Below are positions 40,713 through 52,504 of a DNA stretch of 64,000 nucleotides, piece by piece. Origin of the DNA: Dactylonectria macrodidyma (Eukaryota > Ascomycota > Sordariomycetes > Hypocreales > Nectriaceae); assembly GCA_020744425.1 (NCBI GenBank), contig JAGMUV010000044.1:248001-312000 (forward strand), read 5' to 3'. The translations under genes were made by a program, and so were the position numbers. The stretch's first letter is position 1; every line of letters begins with the position of its first letter. The notes under the pieces were generated by a model. That model did no database searches, was not told the origin of the DNA, and saw nothing but the letters and a program-made list of their open reading frames with translations.

Positions 40713-42155
40713 TTAAATCCTCTTAGGATCGAGATATGCCATCCCCTCTTGATATCCGCGACGCATCGATCGTCCCATCGCCTTGGCGGATTTCCAGAGC
40801 TGCACAGGAATGTAGATAGTCAACCATACGAATCCGACACAGGAAAAGCATACAACAGCCGCAAAGATATCGAGGATTTTCCAAAGCACTTCGAGACTCA
40901 TTTCCAGAAACCTAACAAAGATGGACCGGGTTTTCGCCTGTACTTCGGTAGAAATAGTCCAGAGGACGTAGTAGAAGCCATTCCACACATCTTTGAAGGT
41001 GATTTCCTGGAAAAATGAGACGATGGCCATAACAAGCGTGTGTAGGAACGAGAGAAAGCGTAGTATGACCTTAATCGCCGCTTCTCCAACACACCTCAAA
41101 CCATGACCGACCCATAACGCGATGATCTTTGGAAGGCCAGCGAGGCCCTTGAGATACTTCCAAGCCTCCTGAGTGAGTTCTTTGATGTATGTCGGGATCT
41201 CCTTGATCCATTCCAAAACCTCTCTGATACCGCGCTTAATCCTCCCGGGCAGCTCAGTTATCTCTCGCTTGCACCAGCCTGAAAACTGATGGCGTCTCTC
41301 CCACGCCCACTCTACATAAGACTTGGGCAGAGAGTATATGAAGTATCTGGGAATGTCGAATAAGAAGAACTTGGGAATATGCCAGGTGAGGAGTATTAGA
41401 TACTCTCCGATGGCCTTCAAAGCCCTTTGAACTCTCTTCATTTCTTTCCGGTGTGAAGTCTTCCACCTCAGCCATTCACCACCTCGTCGGGCAGGAAGAT
41501 ATTCGACGATCTCGCGGTGCCCCTTCATTGCAGCCAGGCGAAGTGTGATGGCACCATCTGGCGCGATCAGAGCATCATTTGCGCCGTAGTCCCCCATCAA
41601 GACTCGAACCAAAGCCAGGTTCCCTTTCCAAGCTGCATATTGCAGAGGCGTACGCTCAGGGTGCCTCGTATTGTTGTAGTCTTCGCCGTCCTTTTCTCTA
41701 ATCCGTCCGTAGCCGTCGACCGTTGCACCAAGAGAAACCAGTTTGCTGACCATAGGCACGTTGCGCATGCGAACAGCTGCTAGCAATGGAGTCTCTCCAT
41801 AAGAGTTCGTGGTATCTGGCGAAACCAATCCTCGGGCAATGAAATCGGTGACTAGATCGTCGTGACCGGTCTCAATGAAGGAGAAGAAGGATGTGATGAT
41901 ATCATTCTGCAGCTTCACTGTCTGAGATATCTTGAAGCGCTCTATCTCGGGCATAGATTTCTTAGGTGAACCGTGATCTCTCCAGTGCTCTGGCGCCCGC
42001 ATAATAGGTAACTTCAGGGCTTTATCACGCTCGATCCGTTTATAAAGACTGGCATTGTCAATGGGCGTGTACAGAGGAAGGTCTGTGGTCTCAGTCGACT
42101 GCGGTGGCAGATAATCAGCCGAAATAGAAGATGCTAAAGATGTCGTAGAAGACAT
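40713..42155 (-). CDS. Ankyrin-repeat protein with hydrophobic C-terminal region
   Basis: Complete, intronless, 480 residues. After a hydrophilic N-terminus there are about three ankyrin repeats at residues 117-225 ('ETPLLAAVRMRNVPMVSKLV', 'RTPLQYAAWKGNLALVRVLM', 'ITLRLAAMKGHREIVEYL'). The C-terminal half is rich in Trp, Phe and Ile and includes several likely membrane-associated or amphipathic segments, for example residues ~255-275 and ~365-445 ('FLSFLHTLVMAIVSFFQ', 'IFAAVVCFSCVGFVWLTIYI'). Architecture ankyrin then membrane suggests a membrane-linked adaptor or a toxin-delivery-like executor; neither is shown. No signal peptide. Confidence 0.8.
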   Translation of the reverse strand: MSSTTSLASSISADYLPPQSTETTDLPLYTPIDNASLYKRIERDKALKLPIMRAPEHWRDHGSPKKSMPEIERFKISQTVKLQNDIITSFFSFIETGHDDLVTDFIARGLVSPDTTNSYGETPLLAAVRMRNVPMVSKLVSLGATVDGYGRIREKDGEDYNNTRHPERTPLQYAAWKGNLALVRVLMGDYGANDALIAPDGAITLRLAAMKGHREIVEYLPARRGGEWLRWKTSHRKEMKRVQRALKAIGEYLILLTWHIPKFFLFDIPRYFIYSLPKSYVEWAWERRHQFSGWCKREITELPGRIKRGIREVLEWIKEIPTYIKELTQEAWKYLKGLAGLPKIIALWVGHGLRCVGEAAIKVILRFLSFLHTLVMAIVSFFQEITFKDVWNGFYYVLWTISTEVQAKTRSIFVRFLEMSLEVLWKILDIFAAVVCFSCVGFVWLTIYIPVQLWKSAKAMGRSMRRGYQEGMAYLDPKRI

Positions 42156-45100
42156 TGGTATTGTGATAAAAATCTAAGCTAATGCCTCAGAGATTCTGCT
42201 GGGGCGAACAAAGAAGGGGCGAACAGAGCGTATTTGAAGGCGTGGTAATTTGTTGCTAAAGGGGAACCACAGGGGCCGTAAATCGGATTCCCGGCTATTT
42301 TCGGAGAACGAGAGGAGCGAAGAAGCTGAGTTCGCTAGGAAGGGTTGGAAAGGTTCAGTGAGAAAGCCTGTTGGAAGCACCGCCTCTGTGGCGCCAAGAG
42401 GATGGATATGGTGGTGACTGAATCGTGCCCATCATCAATCTATTTTTGCTTTGTGTTTTCCAGGCTAATCGCAACCTTCAAGTCTCCATCTCACTCCCTT
42501 TCGTGTTTTTATGGCACGAATTCCTAAACGCCTCCCGAATTCTTGCGAGCGTTTACATACCTCGGCAATGTTCAAATTGGCTCATGATCGTAGTGACTTG
42601 CAACATGAATGGACAGGACCAAGGCTCGTCCGTGAGACATGCTCATCGTCGCCCTCTCCACCTGATGGGTGCGGGAGTTTCACAAAGGCAATGCGCCAGC
42701 CCAACCGGGTTGGCTCCACCTTCGGAAAGGGCGATGGAATCGATCGATAAACCAAATCAACACTAAAATTCCGAGATCTTACAAGGATGGCTCAAAGAGA
42801 ATTGACCTTTGTCCCTCATCGTCCCTGGACTGTGCCACTTACCGAACAACGCGCATGCGTAGAAATGCCGTAGAAGCATCAGTTGCTTTGAGGGCACCCG
42901 GTTTAAAACTCCTTACACAGCATTGCAGGAAAATTGACAAAGAATTATTCAAACCTAAAGTGCAAACGAGGAGAAGGGCGACCCTTGTCTGACCATTCAG
43001 GTACCCGGCCATCGCCGAATGTCCCAAGCCTGCCTCCCCTGGCAGTCTTGCTACAGTACGCTCGGTCACCTGCATGGAGATAGGGGTGCATTTGAGTCCA
43101 ATTGGGCGTTAAGGAAGCTGATTGCGGACGAGGTTACTAGAATATCCTTGTTCCGATTTCGGTGGTCAAAGCCTCAGGGCTATTGGCGTGCAATATGCTC
43201 TCAAGCGGCAACACGGTGTCGTGGACCAGGTAGTCAGGCCGCAGTGATGTAGAGTAGCACGGAGTCAGAGGACAAGGCGCCACTTCCGTTGCCAGAAGGA
43301 AAAAAAGGGCGTGGTGTGCCAGCTGAGTGTGCATCACTCTGTGTGGCTTGCGGCTGAAAACGACCGGAGCAACATAGGTTCATGGCTACCATTGGGTTGT
43401 AAATGTCATGCAGCCAATTGTGGGGTTTCGAGGGAGCGTGTGTGAGCAGGAACTGGACAGAGCCCTCGCCATGTATTCTCAAGGATAGAGGGATGTGATG
43501 TTTGAACCATCGCCATCCGCGTTTGTATTTCTATTGGAGTGTTAGTGCTCTGATTACACAGCTAGCAAGGGCGCGCCGAGACCTCCGATAGCAGCCAGGC
43601 CCCCAAATTGGGCATTATTTCCAGCGCCAGGGTTGGTGGCAGGAGGCAAAGTAGCGGTGATAGTGCCACTGGATGCAGGAGTAGTAGCATCGTCCGGAGG
43701 GCTCGTCGACTTCCTGGCGTACCGGTCTCACTGACAGCGGAGGGTGCTGCCCCAACCAAGCAACCCGTGGGTCAAGGATGCGTCCCCAGGGGATCTAAGG
43801 CGGCGGTCCCAGTGACTAAAACAGTTGCAAGGATGCCTGGGTGGTAGGCAGGCTTGGCCGTCAGGCATCCGGGGAATCTCACCGTTGAATACCGATCACT
43901 ATCAGCAAAGTTTCCTCACAGTATCCTGAGACAGAGGGGAAATTGGCAACACCAGGTTTAGTCTAAAGATGGTTTGTGACGGTGTTGTGGTATGGCGAAT
44001 GAATTCGAGTGCGCGTCGCATCTTGGACGGAGAGTTTTCAGTCCTATTCAGCCCTGTAATAATTGATTGTATGTTCACACACCAATTCAAGCCCGGTGGC
44101 TGAGGCAGCAAAATGGCTCAAAGTGGCGCTTCGGTGGGGAAGAGTTTGACGAGGACAGTCCGCTTGAGCACGGGAGCACGGTGGCAGTTAAGCCTCCTTG
44201 GGGTGCTCCGGCTACTCGCTAGTTGTGTTGATGAGTTCTGAGAGTACGTTAGGCTGGGTGTCAAGTGTGGGGAGAGAGATCTTAGATAAGTTAGACCCAC
44301 TGTTAGAGGATACAACGGCTCTAACAACAGGAAGTAATTACGGTACCCTCAGCTACGTCCACTGACCTAATCACATGGTTCGGCAACAATCCCCTCTCGA
44401 ATTTCCTCAGCCTCGCAATATCCGCGTTCGTTATGCCTGTTTTTAACGAGAACCCATCGCCACGCCTGCATCTCACCAACTTTCTACCTCAGCTTATCTC
44501 GCCACTCCTCATTTACGCCGTTGAAGGCAGCCGTGTCGGCAGCCGTGGCACTCTTCTATCTCTGCCGGCAGAGGTTCCTCATGCGTGCTGTAAAGAATGC
44601 CTCAAACAAGCGTGGTCTTAAACGAGGAGTCCATGGTCCAGAAAGCGTTCCAGGAAGCTCTCTACATCAGCAGCCAGTCCTACGTTGTCTTCCCGATGTG
44701 GAATTGGCCATATTGGCTGTGTTTGCCTTTTCAGTTGTGTAGGTTCCTTTGCTGTTGTTGGAGGCTCGGCATCTCTGTAGTCAGAAGTGATATTCACTTG
44801 ATTGTCTGGAGCGAATCTCGTACTGGGTGGCGCCTCTAGTCCGGCCCCCCGTGCGTGGTGCTCCGCACCCACGGGGGGGTCAATGACTCGCAAAAGGTGC
44901 CCTTGATTCGCAAAATTCAGGATTTCTACTTAAATAGCTAGCTAAAAGAAAAGTTCGTTCAGGTATAAAAGTTAGAGAATATCTTCTTTTATATTATTAG
45001 CTAAAAAAAATATGAAACTGTTTTTCTTAATAGTAATATTAGCTTTTAAAGCTTCAGGGTTATTTTGGAGGGTTGGGGTTAGGGTTAAGCTACTTCCCGT

Positions 45101-45392
45101 CTTACTATAATAAGCCTAGGGAGGCGGTGGGCGGTCCGGCGGGGCGATACGCATCGAGCATCACCAGATGTCACAGGCAGATTCGGCCCTGTCCCAAGCA
45201 ACGATGAAGCCAACAATTAGGATGAGCACCTGCTTGTTGACGGTGAATTTCATTACCCTTACACGGGGTTCAATTAACTAGCCGTGACCGTTCTGCAGGC
45301 GCACTTGGTCCATATCATACCTATAGCGGTGGAGCAACTCCATCACAGGCATTGTTCTGGACCGAGACTTAAAGTGGCTCCGCCATCGCGCT
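42156..45392. other. Long intergenic region without a clear gene
   Basis: About 3.2 kb. I checked both strands; the only coding-like end is a minus-strand tail at 43553-43740. Around 45060 the DNA has a single 'ggggttagggtt' telomere-like word. No repeats of note except a 'cgtgcgtggtgctccgcacccacggggg' hairpin-like palindrome near 44850-44875. Confidence 0.4.
43553..43740 (-). pseudogene. Possible C-terminal fragment of a Thr/Ser/Pro-rich, GPI-like protein
   Basis: The minus frame ending at 43553 reads '...SPPDDATTPASSGTITATLP', then 'PATNPGAGNNAQFGGLAAIG' and 'GLGAPLLAV' before the stop. A low-complexity Ser/Thr/Pro region followed by a small-residue omega-like site and a hydrophobic C-terminus resembles a GPI-anchor signal, but the frame is closed upstream by TGA and no upstream exon could be joined. 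Could be a decayed last exon or chance. Confidence 0.25.
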
Positions 45393-48300
45393 TTATTCTT
45401 GCTCACTATGCTTCTCGACGAGGTACGAGGAATACTTTTCCTCCCAAGGCTCGGTCCAGCTCTTGGACTCGTCCACAACGGCGAGGCGTGCCTCCTTTGG
45501 CAGCGCCCGCATAACCGAATCGGTCGTCGCGAGCACGTCCTCCCCGCCGTGTGAACCGCAGTACCGCTTCAACGCCTGCGACATGACAGCCGTGGAGATG
45601 GACACTGGCGACGCCTCCATCACTTGGAGGAATATGTCGAGCGTCGTCGCCCGCCTGCAGTCTGAGCTTCTGAATGCCGCAAGTACCAGGTCGCTGAGCT
45701 GTCTTTCAAGGGCGGTCGAGTCGCTGTCGTCGCAAGGCGTGGTAGCCGAGTCCCCATCACTGCCTGCCTGCGGCCCTATCCGCGGTAGTATCGCCGCGGC
45801 GAGCTCAAAGTCCCACCACCCGAGCCTTGCGTACGGGTCCGAGGTCGGCTTGATGAGGCGGTCGATCGTCTCAAGCTTATCCGCGTTCTCGACCACAGCC
45901 CCGCCAGCTACCAGCAGCCGCACAAAATCGGGACGGCTGTTGCTCAGAGCGGTGCGCAACGGGGTAGCGAGACGGTGATTCTCGGCTCGCGCGTTGGGAT
46001 CGAAACCCATCTCGAGGAGTCGGCGGCCAATCTCAACGCATCCGCACCCGGCTGCCAAGTGCAGACATGTCCTGCCATCGTCGAGCGTAGCGCGCACGTC
46101 GGCTCCCGCGGAGAGCAGCGCCTCAAATGCAGAAACGTTGCCTTTGTCTATGCTCCTCTGCACCGGCGACATCTTGGGGGATAGGGGGCCCCAGGATCTG
46201 AACATTCTAGGCGGGCCCTGAGAGGGCGGGTCCTGAGAGGGCGGGTCCTGAGAGGCTGGATCAATGTCGGCGCCGTATCTGACAAGTATCTCAATCGTCT
46301 TCCCAGCCTGTGTGCATTTCGCGTCCGCCGCATGATGGACGAGCGTCCATTCCCCGGAGGAAGACCAGTTACCTCTCTCGTAGTAGTTGGCATCGAGACC
46401 CTGCTCTAGGATAAAGTCGAGAACATCATGGCCATCGTTTATAGCGGCGTGGATGGCCGCATTGCCGAGTAGGCCCTCTTCGGTGACGGGAAAGAGAATC
46501 CTGGCCGTGGCCAAGCAGTTTCCTCTTGCTGCCCTCGCCAGCGCAGATTTGAAATGATGGCTAACCCTGCTGTCATACACCGAATGATTGGCGTCAAACC
46601 CAAAGTCAAGTAGCAGTTGAACCACCTCGCAATGGTCTTTTCCGGCAGCCAGGTGCAATATCTCCGCCGTGCTTGGTCCGGCGCTCGGTGACGAGCGGTA
46701 TAGATAGCGATTGTGGACGGGTCTGTTTGCCGGCTCTCTCGCCTTCTTTGCTTGCGCCTGTCGTTCATGCTCGAGCACGCGCCGGGCCAGTGCACTCACA
46801 ACGCCCAAGTCGCTAGCCTCTACAGCGATCCGAAGCGCGCTCACCTGGTCGGCTGGCGACTGGTGAGAGCTTTGCAGGAGGAACCGCACGACGTGCGCCT
46901 CGCCCTGCTCCGCGGCGGCCTGCAGCATTGTCCTCTCGAAGTCGTCGTCCCATTTTTCGGCTTCTGACTCATCGAACGCATCGGGGGTCCCATTCTGTCG
47001 CGTCGTGTCTCGGAGAGCCGTGGCGAGGTCACTGATGATTTTGGACATTGCGGCGCGGCTGATGGCGGAAACAAACGAAGTGTTCTCGTGCCACATGCTC
47101 TTGGTCGAGTACAAAGACTCTCGACTCGACCCGGATGAAAAGATGCTTTGCCATCGTCGCCGGCTCGTGTCCTCTGGGGGCGGTCCAGTCTCGCGTGTCG
47201 TTTCCATCGGGCCAGCGAAATGGATCTGATGCGTTGCGCGCTGGCCGCACGCATCGCACCGGATGGACTCGCCGCGATCTGCGCTGGGCTGAACGCAGTT
47301 GCTGCAGAAGACGTGATTGCAGGGGCGGAGTCTGTTCTAAGTTAGTGTCGGTTAGGTCGTCGCAGCCGAATCTGCTGCCTCACATGGTGTTGGCGAGCAT
47401 CGTCTCGCACAAGGCGCACTGAACGGGCTTCACGCCGTGCAGCACGTTGCTTCCGATGACGCCCTTGCAGGCATCGGTCTCCGACACGGAGTCAAGTCTG
47501 CGGATGGCTTCCGAGCCCAAGACGCTCGACCTCGGTAGAACATGGTGAAAGGGGATCCCACGGGCGACGTAGTCGCGAAACGAGATGGGCACGTGCGGGG
47601 GCGCGAACCCCGTGAAGGACTTGAACGCAACGGCATTCAGCAACAGCACGTTCAGCAGCCGCGACCTCTTCCAGTTCCATCTCGAATCGTCCCCGTCCAC
47701 GATGCAATCTTGGTATATCCAGCCGCCGAAGCCCAACCCCAACTCCCAGCCCTTGGCCTCTGTTGGCAGCGGGGACACCGGCGGCGGCTTCTCGCCGAGC
47801 CAGTCGTCGCTTCGCTTCGGCCGGGACGCACGTGTGTGGATGGGCACGTCACCCAGCTCTGAGACGGTGATGACGTCGCCGTCTATGGCGAACTCGTGTA
47901 GCATGACCGGACGCTGGGCACCGAGGACCCGAGCAGGATGAATCAGCTGCAGCCTCCTGGCGTACCGCAGAGGGACGATTTCTCTCATGATGATTTCGCG
48001 CAGCCTCTCGTCCGTCATGAATGGCGAGATGGACCAGGTGTAGGGCCTCTGCGGTTGGATATGGGCCAGGCGAAGGTTGCCGAGTTTGATAGTAATCGTT
48101 ATGTCAAAGACGGGCTCCAGGACCAGTGGCTGTACGGGCTCAAAGCGTCCGAGGAAGGGTTGAAGCACTTCGTGGGCCTGAAGAGGACGAATGCCACAGA
48201 GGCTCCTGCGCGAGGTGTTCTGGCCAAAGGACTTACCGGATGCGCTCCACGATTCGCTGTCAAGCCGGTCTAGGGCTTTCTCATGTCTCTTCCGCCACAG

Positions 48301-50362
48301 TTCTGTCAGGTCCTTGCCAGACATGCGCAATCGCATCCCGGCAGCGAGCCCTATCGACGACGAGGACTCGTTCAGGCGACTCAGTTCGACAAGGCGCCGC
48401 TCACGACCCTTGTCCAGCCAAAACTTGCAGGGCCCGATAAACGGGGGTGCAAGGATGAGCTGGAGCCCGTTGTACTTCTCCACGCCGGTGATTTGACTTT
48501 CGACTGAATAGCCCTCCCCGACGGGCATGCTCACGAATTGCCGAACCATGCCTCGTCCGTCTTTGGAGACGACGTTGAACCCGTCCAATCTTTGTTGAGC
48601 AGGCACCGTGATGTGGTCCTGTCTGTCAGAAGCGACGCCCTCTGTCGCGGGCAGCCCAGAGATGGCGTTGATGCCGCCAGTGAGGACTTTGATGGCCAAA
48701 TCTTGAGCGCCCCCGGGTGAGCCCCTACCGTATATGTAGCGACTTGTATCGTGGGAGTGAGACAGGAAGCTCAGCACCAGCGCCTCTCTAGGGTACATCG
48801 GTACTACTACTCCCGTTTTCTGTGTCATGGATTCGGGAAGCTTTCCTTCAAGATGTTTCATGTTGACAACGGGGAAGTCGCTGAGCCTGGCGGGGGGATA
48901 ATACGTGGTGCTGTCTTCTGGGACCCTTAGCGTACGGCTAAAAGTTACCGTTGTCGTCATTCCATGGTTGTTGTCTCGAACCGAAAGTGAACCGTTACCA
49001 CCTGCTTTCAGCGAGAAGTCGAGCGAATGCCTGTCTTTGCGATAGCGCCGGATGACATTGTCGTAGAACTCGTCGAATCTCTCATGCAGGTTTATGGCAA
49101 GCCAGCCGAGGGAATAGGACGACGGCCCGTCGGTGATGTGAACCGCGATAGGTTCATCGAGGGTAGCCAGAGGAGCCAGCATTTGCCCACCTTTTCGGAA
49201 CCCTCGAACGTTTTTGAGTCCTGATTTAATCGGTTCAGCAAACACGAAAGCTGAGAGGGAGGCGAGGGAGTCGGAACTTGTACGGGGAGCTGACCTCGTT
49301 GGTGGAGGGCGTCTAGTGCCTCGTGGATATAATCCGTCATCTTCAACTCTATCGTCTCGTCGACTTCAGCCGCTGAGCTGCTGTTCCCTGCACCATTGTC
49401 TCCCGCAAAAGTCGTCACACGTACCCGAATGGAGCTCTTGCTCGAAAGAGGCTTCTTGACGCCGTGGTCGCGCAAAGCATCGGCGACGTCCGCGCACGCA
49501 GCGGCATCTGTGGCCGGCGCCTCAGAGCTGGGCGAAAAGGAATCGAGCCAGTCCTCAAAGCTTCCAAACGACTTGATCTTGTCCACGTCGTCGGTCTTGG
49601 CGTCTCCATGCCCCTGGGACGTCGGACCGTGCACAGCTTCGGGGTCCGCATCCGCTGGTGCGTCGTAATCGTAGAAGACGCGGCTTCTCCCCCATGGAGT
49701 GTCGTTTCGTCTCTTCTCGATGATCGTCTCACTGACTCCGATGTACTGCTCAACCGGACCCGGGAGACTGAGCGCCCTCAGCTGCTGGCACGTCTTGGTC
49801 AGAGCGTCGAGAGTCTCTGCTGTCCGAGAGTACCCGGTAGCCTGCTGCTTCCTGGCGCCGTCGTCAGCAAACTCCGTTGGAAGGGAGGCCTGGGTGGCAG
49901 CATGGAGGGGACAGCGCCACAAGCCTACGACGCAGACGTGACTTACAAGACCCGCAGCTGTAGCGCGACGGTGAGGCTCTGCTTATACGCGTACAGACGG
50001 CCCGTCGCCGCCTCAATGTCAGACATGAGCTCCGTGAAGCGCGACCTAGACAGCAGCCTGGTGAGACGGCCCTTTGTGAACATTTCCCGCAGCGAGTTGA
50101 GCTGCTGCTCCAGGCTCTGGACCGTCTCGTCGCAGCTGACCGAGACGGATCTGAGGGCGTCGCGGTCGCCATCGCCCTCGTCTTGAAGGTGATACCTGAG
50201 CTCAACCAGGACCGCGTGGAACGTGTCCAGCTCGTCGGTGAGTCTCGCGAGAAGCTGCGGTCCCTTCTGGACGGACAGGTACAGCTCGCGCGACACTTCT
50301 GCGACTTTGCCGACGAGGGCAATGAGCCCGGCGACGGAGGCGGCGATGCTGAGCGGATCCAT
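45393..50362 (-). CDS. Multidomain STAND-like N-terminal / RING / ankyrin-repeat protein
   Basis: I model four exons: 49947-50362, 49295-49851, 47384-49220 and 45393-47331, totalling 4,749 nt and 1,582 residues, with introns of 95, 74 and 52 nt (GTAAGT, GTCAGC, GTGAGG). Domains: residues 1-~130, 'MDPLSIAASVAGLIALVGK' and a helical segment typical of the N-terminal domain of fungal STAND (NLR-like) proteins; ~130-320, linker with 'ATGYSRTAETLDALTKTCQQ' and an acidic low-complexity part; ~325-920, a long middle region with 'GWELGLGFGGWIYQDCI' that I cannot assign; ~926-965, a C3HC4 RING finger split by the last intron: C-x2-C-x11-C-x-H-x2-C-x2-C-x12-C-x2-C; ~1065-1400, about eight ankyrin repeats. 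No NACHT P-loop is visible. It could be a ubiquitin ligase using ankyrins to bind targets; the exact splice at 49220-49295 is my best fit. Confidence 0.75.
46216..46255. repeat. 15-bp tandem repeat inside the ankyrin coding region
   Basis: The unit 'cctgagagggcgggt' occurs about 2.7 times and encodes the repeated peptide '(S)QDPP' on the minus strand. In-frame, so length variants would stay open. Confidence 0.7.
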
Positions 50363-51443
50363 GCCGTTTGGGCTGGCGAATGACCTGGCCGCCTTACTGT
50401 CGACCAAGATGTGCGCCTCGGAAGCTGCTGCGACGGGTTCGTGTGGTTGCTCGCACTCATGCGACAGATGGGCTTACAAGGCAGCAAGACCCCTCTTTGA
50501 ATCGCGTTGAAATGCGACCCGGGGAGATTATTAAGCGCGACTGACGGTCTCTTGGCGGTAAGCAGAACTTATCATGCCAGGCACGGGCGGATTTCCCCTC
50601 ATTTCCAAGGCAGAGCGGATAGTGTGGATAAGGCGGTTCCATAAGCGGTTGGATTTCCCCCCGGTTTCCCGCGCCCTCGATAAGCCGAACTTATCGTGGG
50701 GTCGTTTTGCGGAGTAATTTCGGGAAATCGTATGTATAACGGGCTGGGCCCGTAGGTGGCCTCATGAACCCTCGGCCTTTCGTAGCCCACTTTTTACCTT
50801 TAAGCCACCATGACGGGTATATTTGTAGTTAGACCTCCTCTACTCTCTTTTCTCTTCTTCTTCTTTCCTTAAGTTTGGTATACTCTGTAGAGTGGCCTAG
50901 CTAGTTGCAATACACTACCTTGAGACCGTTACAGTATGCGATTACACAACTACCACCTGATAAGTGTCCGGCGCCGCGCACGCGAATATCTCAACGGCCA
51001 GCGGCCCAATCGAGGCCGTTCCGGGGCCTGGGGGACTGCTACACTACAGCGGTGCGTTTAGTCTAGGAGCGGCGCTGTATAGGCTACTGGCCGTCGAGAT
51101 ATTTGCGTGTGCAGCGCCGGGAAGGGATAGGGGGGGCCTAGGCTCTGCTACAAGGACTACGACATAACAATACACTAATCCTACGGCTCTTTAATTGTCA
51201 GATACGTCAGAGGCGAAAGTTGCTACCTATTGCCACCTATTGCCACGAGGCTTAGCAATCAGCTTCTAGCTGATTCTATACAGAAGAGAAAGGGTATATA
51301 AGCTTGCCCTGAAACCTCCAGACATAGGGACAAGAGACATAAGACAGAATTTTTCACTCTAATTTTTGACAAGAAGCCTCAGACACACTAACTATTCAGA
51401 TCGAATCCTACTAACATACAGTCTCATTTTGGCAGACCGTGCT
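50363..51443. other. Intergenic with a strong inverted repeat
   Basis: From 50520 to 50700 there are scattered 'cttatc/gataag' words. The main feature is the inverted-repeat element at 50968-51120. No gene. Confidence 0.5.
50968..51120. repeat. MITE-like element with 32-bp terminal inverted repeats
   Basis: Arms 50968-50999 and 51089-51120 are inverted copies: left 'ccggcgccgcgcacgcgaat...', right ends '...tgtgcagcgccgg'. They differ at about five places, mostly transitions. The 89-bp interior is GC-rich and has no coding capacity. No clear target duplication. Confidence 0.7.
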
Positions 51444-52485
51444 TCAGCTGCTGAGGATAGGATGCTGAACACTTGAAGAAGTCGTATCGGCATCGAAGCT
51501 CCAGCTGTTTCCTCCAATCTCCGTCATGTCAGAAACTCCAACCAGGAGAGTAGAGGCTAGGTTATCTGTCGTGTCCTCCTCAAGCCCTCGAGAGACTCGA
51601 CCATAGGCCCACCAACATACAAACACAACTGTGGTCAAAAGCAGAGACGTGCCGATGTATACCTGCCAGTTTTTGTCGCCCTCGAGTTTAAACAAGTTTG
51701 TCGTCCACAGCGTCTGTATCCATGTTAGCTTGGACTACGTCGTATCTCCTTTAGCCTCCAGCAACCTTGAGTGACGGGAAGGAAGCATATGGAGACATAC
51801 TGCGATTAGAGTGGAGGGGAGGAATAATAGCGTCAAGATGGCAATACACTTGACTGTCTGACTGTCGCGTGCTGTTAGTGTTGCCATGGCGAGGCTGATT
51901 TTGCTATCCTTCTGGGCGATGAGTTGGTATGACTGTCGGACCTCGGTGAGCTTCGTAATCGACATAGTATTAAGAGAGAAATACATACCACATTAATATT
52001 CTGGGTTAATCTATTAGTTAACTCAGTTAACCGGTCTATTATTGAGTCACATCGCACAAGGGTGGCATTAAAGGACTCTAGCAGGCCGGAGCGATGGCGC
52101 ATAGATAGTTTACTGAATCCGAGATCCTGTCGCCAGTTTTCAATTTCGATGAAGGTGTCAGAGCAGAATTTCCCCAATCTGAGTGCAAAATGCATAACCG
52201 TCTGGCTATGACACAGCTCTAGATGGGTTACGTGGATTTGGTTGAGGAGAACGTCGGCTCTAGAAAGGGCCTTGAATCGCTCGGCATCCATTTGCCTTAT
52301 TTTCCACTGCGGACGAGATGTATTGGTTACAGTTTCAACCTCGACAACTTCCCTCCAGAGCTTGGCGAACCAATCAATCCACCTCTGATAGCGGTCTTCG
52401 TAGATGAATGAAAGGAGGTAGAGCGGATGGATTTTGAGGAGGTCGGTATGTGTTGCGCAATTTTTTTATTATTATTGTTATTATT
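51444..52485 (-). pseudogene. CorA-like Mg2+ transporter, 5'-truncated
   Basis: Minus-strand pieces in order: 52485 down to ~51990 ('IHPLYLLSFIYEDRYQRWID', 'RADVLLNQIHVTHLELCHSQ', 'RLTELTNRLTQNINV'), 51986-51801 ('YQLIAQKDSKISLAMATLTA', 'TVKCIAILTLLFLPSTLIA') and 51713-51444 ('LWTTNLFKLEGDKNWQVYIG', 'TSLLLTTVVFVCWWAY'). The last junction is a normal 87-nt intron (GTATGT...CAG). The two hydrophobic segments match the two C-terminal membrane spans of fungal CorA-like proteins, but the GMN motif is not seen ('TTN' instead). The 5' end stops in AT-rich junk next to an oppositely oriented NACHT relic and has no start or acceptor, and the 51986-51997 junction looks frameshifted, so I call it a pseudogene. 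Confidence 0.65.
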
Positions 52486-52504
52486 GATTAATTACCGTCG
52501 TAAG

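Noticed and set aside
49464..50186. 240-codon plus-strand frame
   Set aside because: Antisense shadow of exons 1-2 of the RING-ankyrin gene; no domain.
49864..50487. 207-codon minus frame, Ser/Arg-rich
   Set aside because: Alternative frame of exon 1 of the RING-ankyrin gene; low-complexity composition from GC-rich coding DNA.
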